Source: Planctomycetota bacterium (GTDB taxonomy: Bacteria; Planctomycetota; Planctomycetia; Pirellulales; Lacipirellulaceae). From it: 13,519 bases of DNA. The notes beneath the pieces are model-generated. The model saw nothing but the letters and a program-made list of their open reading frames with translations, made no database searches and was not told where the DNA came from. Location: the NCBI GenBank assembly GCA_024278035.1, contig JAJRUA010000004.1, forward strand, positions 1 to 13,519, given 5' to 3'. Positions 6,429 to 12,519 of the stretch are shown piece by piece; position 1 is the stretch's first letter; each line of letters opens with the position of its first letter. A program made the position numbers and the translations under genes.

Positions 6429-7643
6429 ATGAACCGACTCTTACCGCGTCTCGCCTTTCTCTCTCTTTTGCTCTTGGGAATGCCCCTTACGGCATTCGCA
6501 ACTGAACCCGTTTTGCTGGGCGTAGATGCCCTTGCACGAGATGGCTTTACGGTTCTAGCCTACCAGCGTGTTGGGCTCATCACCAACCATACGGGCGTCA
6601 ACGGCCAAAATCGCCCAACGATCGACGTACTGCACAACGCCGAAGAGCTATCGCTCGTTCGCCTTTTTGGCCCGGAGCATGGCATTCGGGGCGAGTTCGA
6701 TCAGGCAATGATTGAGGACGGCACCGACGGGCCGACGGGGCTGCCGATCACCAGCCTTTACGGTCCGCGACGCAAGCCAACGCCGGAGCAACTCGAAGGG
6801 ATCGACACGCTGGTTTTTGACATTCAGGACATTGGTTGCCGATTCTACACCTACATTTCGACCATGAAACTCGCGATGGAGGCGGCGTCCGAAGCAGGTA
6901 TTCGGTTTGTGGTTCTCGATCGGCCTAACCCGATTGATGGCGTGACGATCGAGGGGCCCCTGCTGGACGGAGAAGAGTCGTTTGTCGGTTGCCATTCGTT
7001 GCCGCTGCGCCATGGAATGACGATCGGCGAAATTGCCCGACTCTTTGCCAAAGAGGGCCCTGATGGCAAGCCACTCAACATCGACCTGACCGTCGTGCCG
7101 TGCGAAGGGTGGCGTCGAACTTCGTTGTGGGATGCGACGGGCCTGCTGTGGATCGATCCCTCTCCCAACATGCGAAGGCTAAACCAAGCGGTGCTTTACC
7201 CGGGCGTCGGCTTGCTAGAAGTAACTAACCTCTCGGTTGGCCGCGGCACCGACACGCCGTTTGAGTTAATCGGCGCACCATGGATCAACCCGTGGCAACT
7301 CGCCGCGGAGATGAACAGTCGTGGCCTGCCGGGCGTTTCGTTCGTGCCACGGTTCTTTACGCCCGAATCGAGCCAATTCGCCGGTGAGAAATGTGGCGGT
7401 ATCGATCTTGTCGTTACCGATCGGAAGAAAATAGAGCCCGTGCGGATTGGAATGCACCTGGCCCATGCCCTTCGACAGCTTTATCCCGAAGCATGGGAGA
7501 TCGATCGTTACCCACGGCTTTTAATCAACAAGCAGGTCCAGGCGGCGCTAGTAGCGGGTGAAAATCCGGAGCGATTGACGGAGTTGACCAAGGAAGGCTT
7601 GGATGCGTTTCGCGCGCGACGGGCGACGGTGCTTTTGTATTAA
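6429..7643 (+). CDS. namZ: NamZ-like exo-beta-N-acetylmuramidase (DUF1343, GH171)
   Basis: Homologous to the DUF1343 family whose founding member, Bacillus subtilis NamZ (YbbC), removes MurNAc residues from the non-reducing end of peptidoglycan fragments. The 404-aa product has a signal peptide (MNRLLPRLAFLSLLLLGMPLTAFA) and so is expected in the periplasm or outside. Conserved blocks: VGLITNHTGVN (about 48-58), LFGPEHGIRGEFD (79-91, with E83-H84 probable active-site residues), ITSLYGPRRKPT, FDIQDIGCRFYTYISTM (130-146), FVVLDRPNPI, LWIDPSPNMR, LYPGVGLLEVTNLSVGRGTDTPFE and the C-terminal FRARRATVLLY. Length fits the family. The ATG at 6429 gives the better signal peptide; a TTG at 6411 would extend it by six residues. 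A role in muropeptide recycling is inferred from the family; the adjacent exported DUF1570 protein may share an envelope role. Confidence 0.93.
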   Translation: MNRLLPRLAFLSLLLLGMPLTAFATEPVLLGVDALARDGFTVLAYQRVGLITNHTGVNGQNRPTIDVLHNAEELSLVRLFGPEHGIRGEFDQAMIEDGTDGPTGLPITSLYGPRRKPTPEQLEGIDTLVFDIQDIGCRFYTYISTMKLAMEAASEAGIRFVVLDRPNPIDGVTIEGPLLDGEESFVGCHSLPLRHGMTIGEIARLFAKEGPDGKPLNIDLTVVPCEGWRRTSLWDATGLLWIDPSPNMRRLNQAVLYPGVGLLEVTNLSVGRGTDTPFELIGAPWINPWQLAAEMNSRGLPGVSFVPRFFTPESSQFAGEKCGGIDLVVTDRKKIEPVRIGMHLAHALRQLYPEAWEIDRYPRLLINKQVQAALVAGENPERLTELTKEGLDAFRARRATVLLY

Positions 7644-7667
7644 GGTTGGGTGGGCAGCTTCTTCCTC

Positions 7668-7703
7668 GCCAGGATGGCTAGGCTATAGCCGGGTCATCCT
7701 GGC
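7668..7703. repeat. Long inverted repeat after the NamZ-like gene
   Basis: GCCAGGATG (7668-7676) pairs perfectly with CATCCTGGC (7695-7703), and inside it GCTA (7677-7680) pairs with TAGC (7686-7689). The 9-bp stem, 5-nt bulge and 4-bp stem would form on either strand, between convergent genes. It overlaps, and so excludes, the terminator stem that ends at the T-run. Confidence 0.5.
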
Positions 7704-7717
7704 CCGGACCGGTTTTT
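7689..7717 (+). terminator. Intrinsic terminator of the NamZ-like gene
   Basis: CCGG-g-TC (7689-7695) pairs with GACCGG (7707-7712) around an 11-nt loop and is followed at once by TTTTT (7713-7717). It lies about 45 nt after the NamZ-like stop codon and would keep readthrough from the convergent minus-strand inositol-phosphatase gene. Confidence 0.55.
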
Positions 7718-7739
7718 GTCTCTCACCGCCTGTCTTTCG

Positions 7740-8597
7740 CTATTCGCACAATTTCTTTCCAATCACTTGTGCGACTTCGTTGTGCAACGCCTCGGTTCCT
7801 GCAACCAAATAGTGCGCTTTCCATAAATCGAACGGGTCGGCATAGCTGCCGGTGACAATGCCGCCCGCCTCTTCGACTAACAACACCCCCGCGGCGGCAT
7901 CCCAGGGGAAAATCTGATGGGCCCAGTGCGAATCCAATCGGCCTGCCGCAACGTACGCCAAGTTGAGTGCTGCTGAGCCAGTGCGCCGAATCGCGCGCGA
8001 TCGGGTGACGACCGAAATGAAGTCTTCCAAGTCGGGCGAATCAGACGCCACGTTGGGAGGAAGACTTACGGCAACGAGTGCTTCGCTGAGTTGTTCGCAT
8101 TCACTAACGCGGATCGACTGATCGCCAAGGTAAGCGCCGTGTCCGCGGGCCGCATGAAACATTTCTTCGCGTAAGGGATCGAAGACGGCACCGGCCAACA
8201 CGGTGCCATCCACCACAGCGGCAACCGAAGTGGCGTAGCACGGAAAGCCATGTACGTAGTTCGTCGTGCCGTCCAGGGGATCAACGACCCAAGTGACCCG
8301 GCCATCACTCGGCGGTGGATTCACAACATCGCCTTCGCGAGGAGACTCTTCTCCTACGAATCGGTCAGCAGGGCGGGCCTCCAAAATGGCGGCCTCGATT
8401 GCCTGTTGGGCATGGATATCGGCGTCGGTCACAAGATCGGCGGGGCCCTTTTTGTGGGTCTCGAACCGGTCGAGCCAATCGACTAGCACCGCCCCACCAA
8501 TTCGAGCCGCCTGCTGCGCAACTTTACTTAGTTGGGCGACCGTCACCCCGCACGCCAGCTCAGGTTGCGACCGTTTTTCTTGTGGGGAGTTACACAT
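7740..8597 (-). CDS. Inositol monophosphatase family protein
   Basis: Magnesium-dependent sugar-phosphate phosphatase of the IMPase/SuhB fold, soluble, 285 aa. Diagnostic motifs in order: DLVTDAD (54-60), GEES with metal ligand E83 (82-85), WVVDPLDGTTNYVHGFP (103-119) with D106 and D109, and WDAAAG (232-237) with D233 or the adjacent aligned Asp as the last ligand; AGGIV follows as in the family. All metal-binding positions are present, so it should be active. Members hydrolyse inositol-1-phosphate, histidinol phosphate, fructose-1,6-bisphosphate or PAP, and the sequence does not settle which. It has no Shine-Dalgarno site; a perfect TATAAT lies 11 nt before the start codon, so the mRNA may be nearly leaderless. 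It stands alone, convergent with the NamZ-like gene. Confidence 0.93.
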   Translation of the reverse strand: MCNSPQEKRSQPELACGVTVAQLSKVAQQAARIGGAVLVDWLDRFETHKKGPADLVTDADIHAQQAIEAAILEARPADRFVGEESPREGDVVNPPPSDGRVTWVVDPLDGTTNYVHGFPCYATSVAAVVDGTVLAGAVFDPLREEMFHAARGHGAYLGDQSIRVSECEQLSEALVAVSLPPNVASDSPDLEDFISVVTRSRAIRRTGSAALNLAYVAAGRLDSHWAHQIFPWDAAAGVLLVEEAGGIVTGSYADPFDLWKAHYLVAGTEALHNEVAQVIGKKLCE

Positions 8598-8607
8598 AAC
8601 GTCATTG

Positions 8608-8613
8608 ATTATA
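8608..8613 (-). promoter_or_regulatory. Candidate -10 box of the inositol-phosphatase gene
   Basis: A perfect TATAAT on the minus strand (reading 8613 to 8608). A start about 7 nt downstream would be near 8601, leaving a leader of about 4 nt before the ATG at 8597. No clear -35 hexamer is visible 15-19 bp upstream. Confidence 0.45.
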
Positions 8614-8647
8614 GGAGGTTACGGCAACAAATAGATAGACGGGCCTT

Positions 8648-8663
8648 AACCAAAACCATAACC
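8648..8663. repeat. Short hexamer-spaced AACC repeat
   Basis: AACC occurs at 8648, 8654 and 8660 (period 6) upstream of the inositol-phosphatase start; on the coding strand this reads GGTT three times. It is too short to interpret beyond noting it as a possible protein-binding array. The surrounding stretch 8620-8770 shows no gene. Confidence 0.35.
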
Positions 8664-8775
8664 ACAGAAGGCTACCTAAACCGCCCGACCCTCCAAGGCA
8701 ATCGTTAGGCATGCGGATCCAGGAAATGTTTTTTTGTGAATCTCTAGAAAATTTGATTTAGTGGTCGCCAAACTA

Positions 8776-8803
8776 TGGACATCCCGTCAAACTCTGGTAG
8801 TAT
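8776..8803 (+). promoter_or_regulatory. Candidate promoter of the putative structured RNA
   Basis: TGGACA (8776-8781, five of six to TTGACA), a 16-bp spacer and TAGTAT (8798-8803). Transcription would start near 8810, which is where the 5' strand of the predicted closing helix begins. Confidence 0.5.
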
Positions 8804-8809
8804 GCGGTT

Positions 8810-8999
8810 GGATTGAGAAGTCCGCCCGCTTGAGTAGGATTTGTTTTCTCACGGTTTGTGAGAGGCGATTGCCTTATATTTATTATCCCTTGCCCTGGCA
8901 GCAGCTACCACATTTGGCGGCAGTCGGGGAATCCTGAAACGGCCTCTTCTCTGTTCCGGCCCCGTCGATTCACTCTTGAGTGGTCGGCGGGGTTTTTTT
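8810..8999 (+). ncRNA. Candidate structured small RNA of about 190 nt, class unknown
   Basis: The segment begins after a promoter-like site and ends in a strong intrinsic terminator. Between them its ends pair: GAGAAG (8815-8820) with CTTCTC (8946-8951), CCG (8822-8824) with CGG (8940-8942), and TAGGATT (8835-8841) with AATCCTG (8930-8936). Enclosed are a hairpin TCTCAC-ggttt-GTGAGA (8847-8863), an AU-rich linker (about 8874-8890) and a 15-position stem (8893-8907 with 8915-8929, 13 paired, loop CCACATT) that abuts the AATCCTG strand and could stack on it. No open frame fits this segment well. Length and end-to-end pairing are reminiscent of 6S RNA, but I recognise neither 6S, SRP RNA, tmRNA nor a known riboswitch. 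It could also be a regulatory leader of the gene at 9110. Pairings are by eye. Confidence 0.5.
8960..8999 (+). terminator. Strong intrinsic terminator
   Basis: CCCCGTCGA (8960-8968) pairs with TCGGCGGGG (8984-8992), one G-U pair included, and the stem continues inside through CAC/GTG (8971-8973 with 8980-8982); seven T follow (8993-8999). It ends whatever is transcribed from the 8598-8950 region and lies 110 nt upstream of the next gene. Confidence 0.85.
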
Positions 9000-9109
9000 A
9001 TGCGCCTTCTTACAAAAACCAAACCGACCCAAAAGAAGAGTGGCTCCTGTTAATACTGTCGCTCCCATCCAAATTCTTGGCGGCTTGGGTACAACAACGT
9101 CGGAACGAT

Positions 9110-9808
9110 ATGAAAAAAACTGCTATTTCGTCGTGGAATCTTTCCGGGGGCTTGGCCTCGTTTGAGAAGGACTCGCTCGAGTTTCAGGTCGATGCTGCTA
9201 CGCCGTCGGCAGGACTTGAGCACCTTGTTGTCCGAGGGAACCAACTCCCAGGATCGCTGTTGGCAATCAGCGTGGGACGGAAGGGGGACGCCCCGCTTCC
9301 GGCTGCGAATGAGGTTTATTCCCGGCGGGGCGATCTTATCTCGGTGCATGAAGCAAGCGAGGATTGGCCCGTACGTACTTTACTCAGTTGGTCCGCATTG
9401 CCACTGATTTCGGTAGAAGGTGTTTTGGTAGTGCTCACCCTTTCGTTGCAAACCGACCGCCCCGATGTTCGGCCGGTCATCGAATTGCGTTCGACACTCA
9501 GCAGCACCGCAAGTTTGACGAAGGATCATGCCACCTACGCGTGGCTCACTGCGGAAGAGCCCCCCGTAAAGGGAACCGCTTGCTTCATCGCCCCACATCC
9601 GTCCGATCTGTCCGAAGCAACTCTGATGGTCGAATCGGACGAGTGTCGCTTGCGTCTTGCCCCGATTTTTTTAGAGAAGGGTGTCATCCGCCGCTGCCGC
9701 GTGGCAGCTTGTTTCCTAATGAATGGCAAGGATGAAAAACCGAAGGACGAATCGGCATTGCCAGCGCTCACGGAGTTCGCAGACCAGCCACTACCACTGG
9801 CGACATAA
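9110..9808 (+). CDS. Hypothetical cytoplasmic protein
   Basis: A 232-aa product (MKKTAISSWNLSGG...) with no signal peptide and no membrane segment. The frame is open back to 8858, but that extension crosses the terminator hairpin and reads as non-coding, so the ATG at 9110 is chosen; no Shine-Dalgarno site precedes it. The middle has alternating hydrophobic patterns typical of beta strands (LLAISVGRKG, GVLVVLTLSLQT, ATYAWLTAEE) around the segment YSRRGDLISVHEASEDWPVRTLLSW (residues 70-94), which vaguely resembles planctomycete-restricted hypothetical proteins; I cannot name a family. The C-terminus is acidic and Pro-rich. It follows the putative small RNA and converges with the next gene, with 14 nt between stops. 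Function unknown; a beta-rich fold is inference. Confidence 0.75.
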   Translation: MKKTAISSWNLSGGLASFEKDSLEFQVDAATPSAGLEHLVVRGNQLPGSLLAISVGRKGDAPLPAANEVYSRRGDLISVHEASEDWPVRTLLSWSALPLISVEGVLVVLTLSLQTDRPDVRPVIELRSTLSSTASLTKDHATYAWLTAEEPPVKGTACFIAPHPSDLSEATLMVESDECRLRLAPIFLEKGVIRRCRVAACFLMNGKDEKPKDESALPALTEFADQPLPLAT

Positions 9809-9822
9809 ACGGCGTCGCGGTG

Positions 9823-10344
9823 CTACTTGCCATCAATAGAAAAGCTAGTGGAAGTTGCTTCTCGTGGCAGAGTAGCAGCGTCAAACTGATCGGAACAGCC
9901 CAAGGAAGGTAAGCAAGGGGTTTGATGAAGGGAGTCAAGAATCGGCGAGCCCCCCCCAGGAAGTGGAGAAGGGTCGGTACATAGGGGAACCGGGGCCTGC
10001 ATCAATCCGGCCCCCGGCATCGTTGCCTGGAGAGTTAGATCATGAGGAAGCCCGAGCGAATCTTCCGGAGCCGACAGATCGCTAAACAGACATGGCATCG
10101 GCCTTCTAAATGTTCCCTTGCCCAGCAGGTTCATGACTGGATGAAAGACTGGCCAATTTTTCTGTATCGTCAAAGAGCCATGCCAAAGTTCGTCAGCGGT
10201 TCTTTTCGGCAAGGAGGTCAACTGCCCACAAGTAGCAGTGTCCTCTGCAACCACCTCGCCCATGAGGGGCAAGCTGCCTAAGAGGACCCAAAAGATGGAA
10301 AGTAGCAAGAAAAAAGGACGCAAAGCCATCGAGGGACATCTCAT
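9823..10344 (-). CDS. Small secreted hypothetical protein
   Basis: A 173-aa frame whose N-terminus is a convincing signal peptide (MALRPFFLLLSIFWVLLGSLPLMG counted from the second Met), so the product is probably exported. The mature part has no repeats or motifs I recognise: it is rich in Pro, Leu, Ser and Thr, has five scattered Cys and two glycine/proline patches (MPGAGLMQAPVP, PLPGGGSP). Starts at 10344 and 10329 are both possible; the second gives the cleaner signal peptide. No ribosome site is seen at either. Codon choice is mixed, so it could be a lineage-specific gene or, less likely, chance open frame. It is separate from the HIT gene by 246 nt. Confidence 0.55.
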   Translation of the reverse strand: MRCPSMALRPFFLLLSIFWVLLGSLPLMGEVVAEDTATCGQLTSLPKRTADELWHGSLTIQKNWPVFHPVMNLLGKGTFRRPMPCLFSDLSAPEDSLGLPHDLTLQATMPGAGLMQAPVPLCTDPSPLPGGGSPILDSLHQTPCLPSLGCSDQFDAATLPREATSTSFSIDGK

Positions 10345-10590
10345 AGATAGAAAATCAGGGGGCTAATCTTCGGGATTGGGCGAGGGAGACAGCCCCGCGG
10401 GCCATTTCCCCTGCGGGAAACCACACCTTACCGCTTTCCTATAGAACCTACAAGAAGTTACTTGCCTCGAAACCATTGCTATTCGAGAGTCTTGGTAAAA
10501 CAATCGCTTTGTTCGGAAAGGTTGACGCCGCCCAAAAGGATTTTTCGGGTGATTTGAAACGAGCTGAACAGGTCTCCCGTAATTGCCCTC
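10345..10590. other. Gene-free spacer with hairpins
   Basis: No gene supported. Two inverted repeats are visible: CCCGCGGG (10394-10401) with CCC-t-GCGGG (10409-10417), an 8-bp stem with one bulge, and CTCGAA (10466-10471) with TTCGAG (10482-10487). Neither has a T-run, so neither is a clear terminator for the HIT gene, whose 3' end lies at 10591. Confidence 0.45.
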
Positions 10591-11127
10591 CTATTTTTCG
10601 CTTCGCAACAGTTCCCAAGCCGCTTCCAAAGCTTGGGGGATCACTCGCACCTCGGCGGTAGTCGCCATGTAGTTATGGTCCCCTTGCCAACGTGGCACGA
10701 CGTGCCAATGCAAATGCCCCGGCAGCCCCGCTCCCGCCACCGATCCGAGGTTCAGCCCAATGTTGAACCCTTGGGCCCCGATTCGCTCCGCCAGCCGTTC
10801 CGTCCATTGAGATAGCGCTAGCTCAATCGCTAAGCGTTCTTCGTCTGTTAGGTCGGCAAGTGTGCCGATGTGTCGCAGCGGACTGATCAGCAGGTGGGCA
10901 TTGCTGTAGGGATAGCGGTTGAGAAGCACCACGACACGCTCGGCTCGTTCCAGCACAAGCAGTTCCTGGTCGGCCATCGTGTTGTTATCAAATGTCGCTC
11001 CCGCACGGCAGAGAAAACAATCTCGATCCGCACCGGCGCGCCAAACGGACGGTTCTGGTGGAACGGCGGGAGTCTCGTTCCCGCTAACATAGCCGAGCCG
11101 CCAAGGTGCCCAAAGTCGATCGGTCAT
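10591..11127 (-). CDS. HIT-family protein, Ap4A phosphorylase-like
   Basis: A 178-aa histidine-triad enzyme, soluble, expected to cleave dinucleoside polyphosphates such as Ap4A through a nucleotidyl-histidine intermediate. The triad HLHWHVV is at 138-144 inside the block FNIGLNLGSVAGAGLPGHLHWH, followed by PRWQGDHNYM, a pattern shared with the actinobacterial Ap4A phosphorylase group (Rv2613c type), as is the N-terminal RLWAPWRLGYV. LNRYPYSNAHLLISPLRHI (69-87) is the other conserved HIT block. C37 and C40 (CFLC) could bind zinc, as in zinc-containing HIT proteins. It starts 49 nt downstream of carA on the same strand, so they may share a transcript. No Shine-Dalgarno site is evident. Phosphorylase versus hydrolase activity is not decided by sequence. 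Confidence 0.92.
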   Translation of the reverse strand: MTDRLWAPWRLGYVSGNETPAVPPEPSVWRAGADRDCFLCRAGATFDNNTMADQELLVLERAERVVVLLNRYPYSNAHLLISPLRHIGTLADLTDEERLAIELALSQWTERLAERIGAQGFNIGLNLGSVAGAGLPGHLHWHVVPRWQGDHNYMATTAEVRVIPQALEAAWELLRSEK

Positions 11128-11176
11128 AGAGAAGGGGCAAAGGGCTAAAGGCCGGGAGCGAGGGGGTTTTCTTCCG

Positions 11177-12298
11177 TTAGGTTGGCATGGTTGCCATGAA
11201 CCGGTCGAACAGGTAATGGCTGTCGTGCGGCCCGGCAGAGGCTTCGGGGTGGTACTGCACGCTGAAGGCGGAGGCCGATTTGTGACGAATTCCTTCGACC
11301 GACTGATCGTTGAGGCTCCGGTGCGTCACTTCAATGTCCGCCGGAAGCGTATCCGGATCGACTGCGAACCCATGATTCTGGCAGGTGATCTCGACCTTGC
11401 CGGTCGCAAGGTCTTGCACCGGGTGGTTGGCTCCTCTGTGGCCGAATCTCATTTTGTAGGTTTTTGCTCCACAAGCGAGTGACAGCAGCTGATGCCCGAG
11501 GCAAATGCCGAAGATCGGTTTTTCGCCAATCAAATCGCGGATCGTGTTGATTGCATAAGCAACCGGCTCCGGGTCGCCCGGGCCGTTGGAAAGGAACACG
11601 CCATCGGGCTTGAGGGCCAAGATTTCCTTCGCCGTCGTCTGGCCAGGAACAATCGTCACTCGGCAACCTCTGCTAACCAGGTGGCGAGGAATGTTCCACT
11701 TCATGCCAAAGTCCAAGGCAACCACGTGCGGGCCATCGGTTACGGCGTTGGTGCCACTGCTGTCGAGATGGGTCCATCGGCTGAGCGGCTCGCTCCAAGT
11801 GCTTTTCTCCGCTGGGGTGACCTCGCTCACCAAATCACGCCCCACGAGTCCAGGGGACGCTTTTGCCTTAGCGACAAGGCTCGCATCGTCCAAGTCCACC
11901 GTGGAGAGGACCCCCCGCATCGCGCCTTGCGATCGGAGCCGTCGCGTGAGTGCCCGGGTGTCGATCGCTTCAATCGCTACGACGCCCTGGGCCTTCAAAT
12001 AATCAGAAAAACTCTGCTCACTACGAAAATTGCTCGTCACACGACTATGCTCACGAACCACAAATCCGGCGACCTGGGCCTTCGTACTCTCAGCATCCTC
12101 TTGGTTGATCCCGTAATTGCCGATCTGGGGGTAGGTCATCGTGACGATTTGGCCACGGTAGCTCGGGTCGGTGAGCACCTCCTGATAGCCGGTCATGGAG
12201 GTATTGAAGCAAACCTCGCCATTGGCTTCGCCATCGGCACCAATCGATACGCCGGCGAAAACGGTACCGTCTTCCAGAGCAAGCTTAGCAGGGGGCAT
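11177..12298 (-). CDS. carA: Carbamoyl-phosphate synthase small (glutaminase) subunit
   Basis: CarA hydrolyses glutamine and channels ammonia to CarB for carbamoyl phosphate, the precursor of pyrimidines and arginine. The 373-aa product has the CarA-specific N-terminal domain (LALEDGTVFAG, FNTSMTGYQEVLTDPSY, NYGINQEDAES, IDTRALTRRLRSQGAMRG) and a class I glutamine amidotransferase domain: DFGMKWNIPRHL, FLSNGPGDP, nucleophile C266 in GICLGHQ, then H350 and E352 in QYHPEAS. All triad residues are present. The frame is open to an ATG at 12349, but the added residues are mostly Pro/Ser and look like translated leader; the ATG at 12298 matches the family start. A TATAAA lies 13 nt before it (12312-12317, minus). 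carB is not in this window. The HIT gene follows 49 nt downstream. Confidence 0.96.
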   Translation of the reverse strand: MPPAKLALEDGTVFAGVSIGADGEANGEVCFNTSMTGYQEVLTDPSYRGQIVTMTYPQIGNYGINQEDAESTKAQVAGFVVREHSRVTSNFRSEQSFSDYLKAQGVVAIEAIDTRALTRRLRSQGAMRGVLSTVDLDDASLVAKAKASPGLVGRDLVSEVTPAEKSTWSEPLSRWTHLDSSGTNAVTDGPHVVALDFGMKWNIPRHLVSRGCRVTIVPGQTTAKEILALKPDGVFLSNGPGDPEPVAYAINTIRDLIGEKPIFGICLGHQLLSLACGAKTYKMRFGHRGANHPVQDLATGKVEITCQNHGFAVDPDTLPADIEVTHRSLNDQSVEGIRHKSASAFSVQYHPEASAGPHDSHYLFDRFMATMPT

Positions 12299-12311
12299 CG
12301 GAGGGGGAGTT

Positions 12312-12317
12312 TTTATA
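12312..12317 (-). promoter_or_regulatory. Possible -10 box of carA
   Basis: TATAAA on the minus strand, placed so that transcription would start near 12305, about 7 nt before the carA ATG at 12298. No -35 match is visible. A perfect inverted repeat GTCGCC-7 nt-GGCGAC (12369-12387) lies upstream and could be an operator. Confidence 0.3.
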
Positions 12318-12412
12318 GGGGGAAGCGGGGAGGACGGAGGCCAGCTCATGGCTGCGATCTAGGCAATTGTCGCCTCCCACCGGCGACTCTTCAAGTGCTA
12401 AGCCTGGGAGAT

Positions 12413-12507
12413 TAGGCGAGCGGTCGGGCGTCAGCCCCCCGAAAGTAGCAGTGGCATCGTTGCCACAGGGGACCCTCGGGGGGGCTGACGCCCGGCCGCT
12501 CGCCTAC
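12413..12507. repeat. Palindromic miniature element, copy 1
   Basis: About 30-bp terminal inverted repeats beginning TAGGCGAGCGG; the left arm (12413-12442) and right arm (12476-12506) differ by one substitution and one extra base in the C/G run. An inner hairpin GTGGCA/TGCCAC with a 4-nt loop sits between, preceded by GTAG. It is flanked by GAT on both sides (12410-12412 and 12508-12510, after one extra C at the right end). It lies between the carA upstream region and the 3' end of the membrane-protein gene, 13 nt after that gene's stop, where its stem could act as a transcription barrier. A second copy is at 13082. Confidence 0.85.
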
Positions 12508-12519
12508 GATCCGCCCACA

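Noticed and set aside
8810..8999. Assignment of the candidate RNA to 6S, SRP RNA, tmRNA or a known riboswitch
   Set aside because: No SRP GGAA-loop motif, no tRNA-like ends and no riboswitch core I know is visible; 6S rests only on size and closed shape, so no class is claimed.
8858..9109. N-terminal extension of the hypothetical gene at 9110
   Set aside because: It would translate through the structured region and the intrinsic terminator, and the added residues show no protein-like pattern.
11492..12415. A 307-codon plus-strand open frame
   Set aside because: It lies antisense to carA, whose triad and domain motifs are intact; the long frame is a by-product of GC-rich codons.
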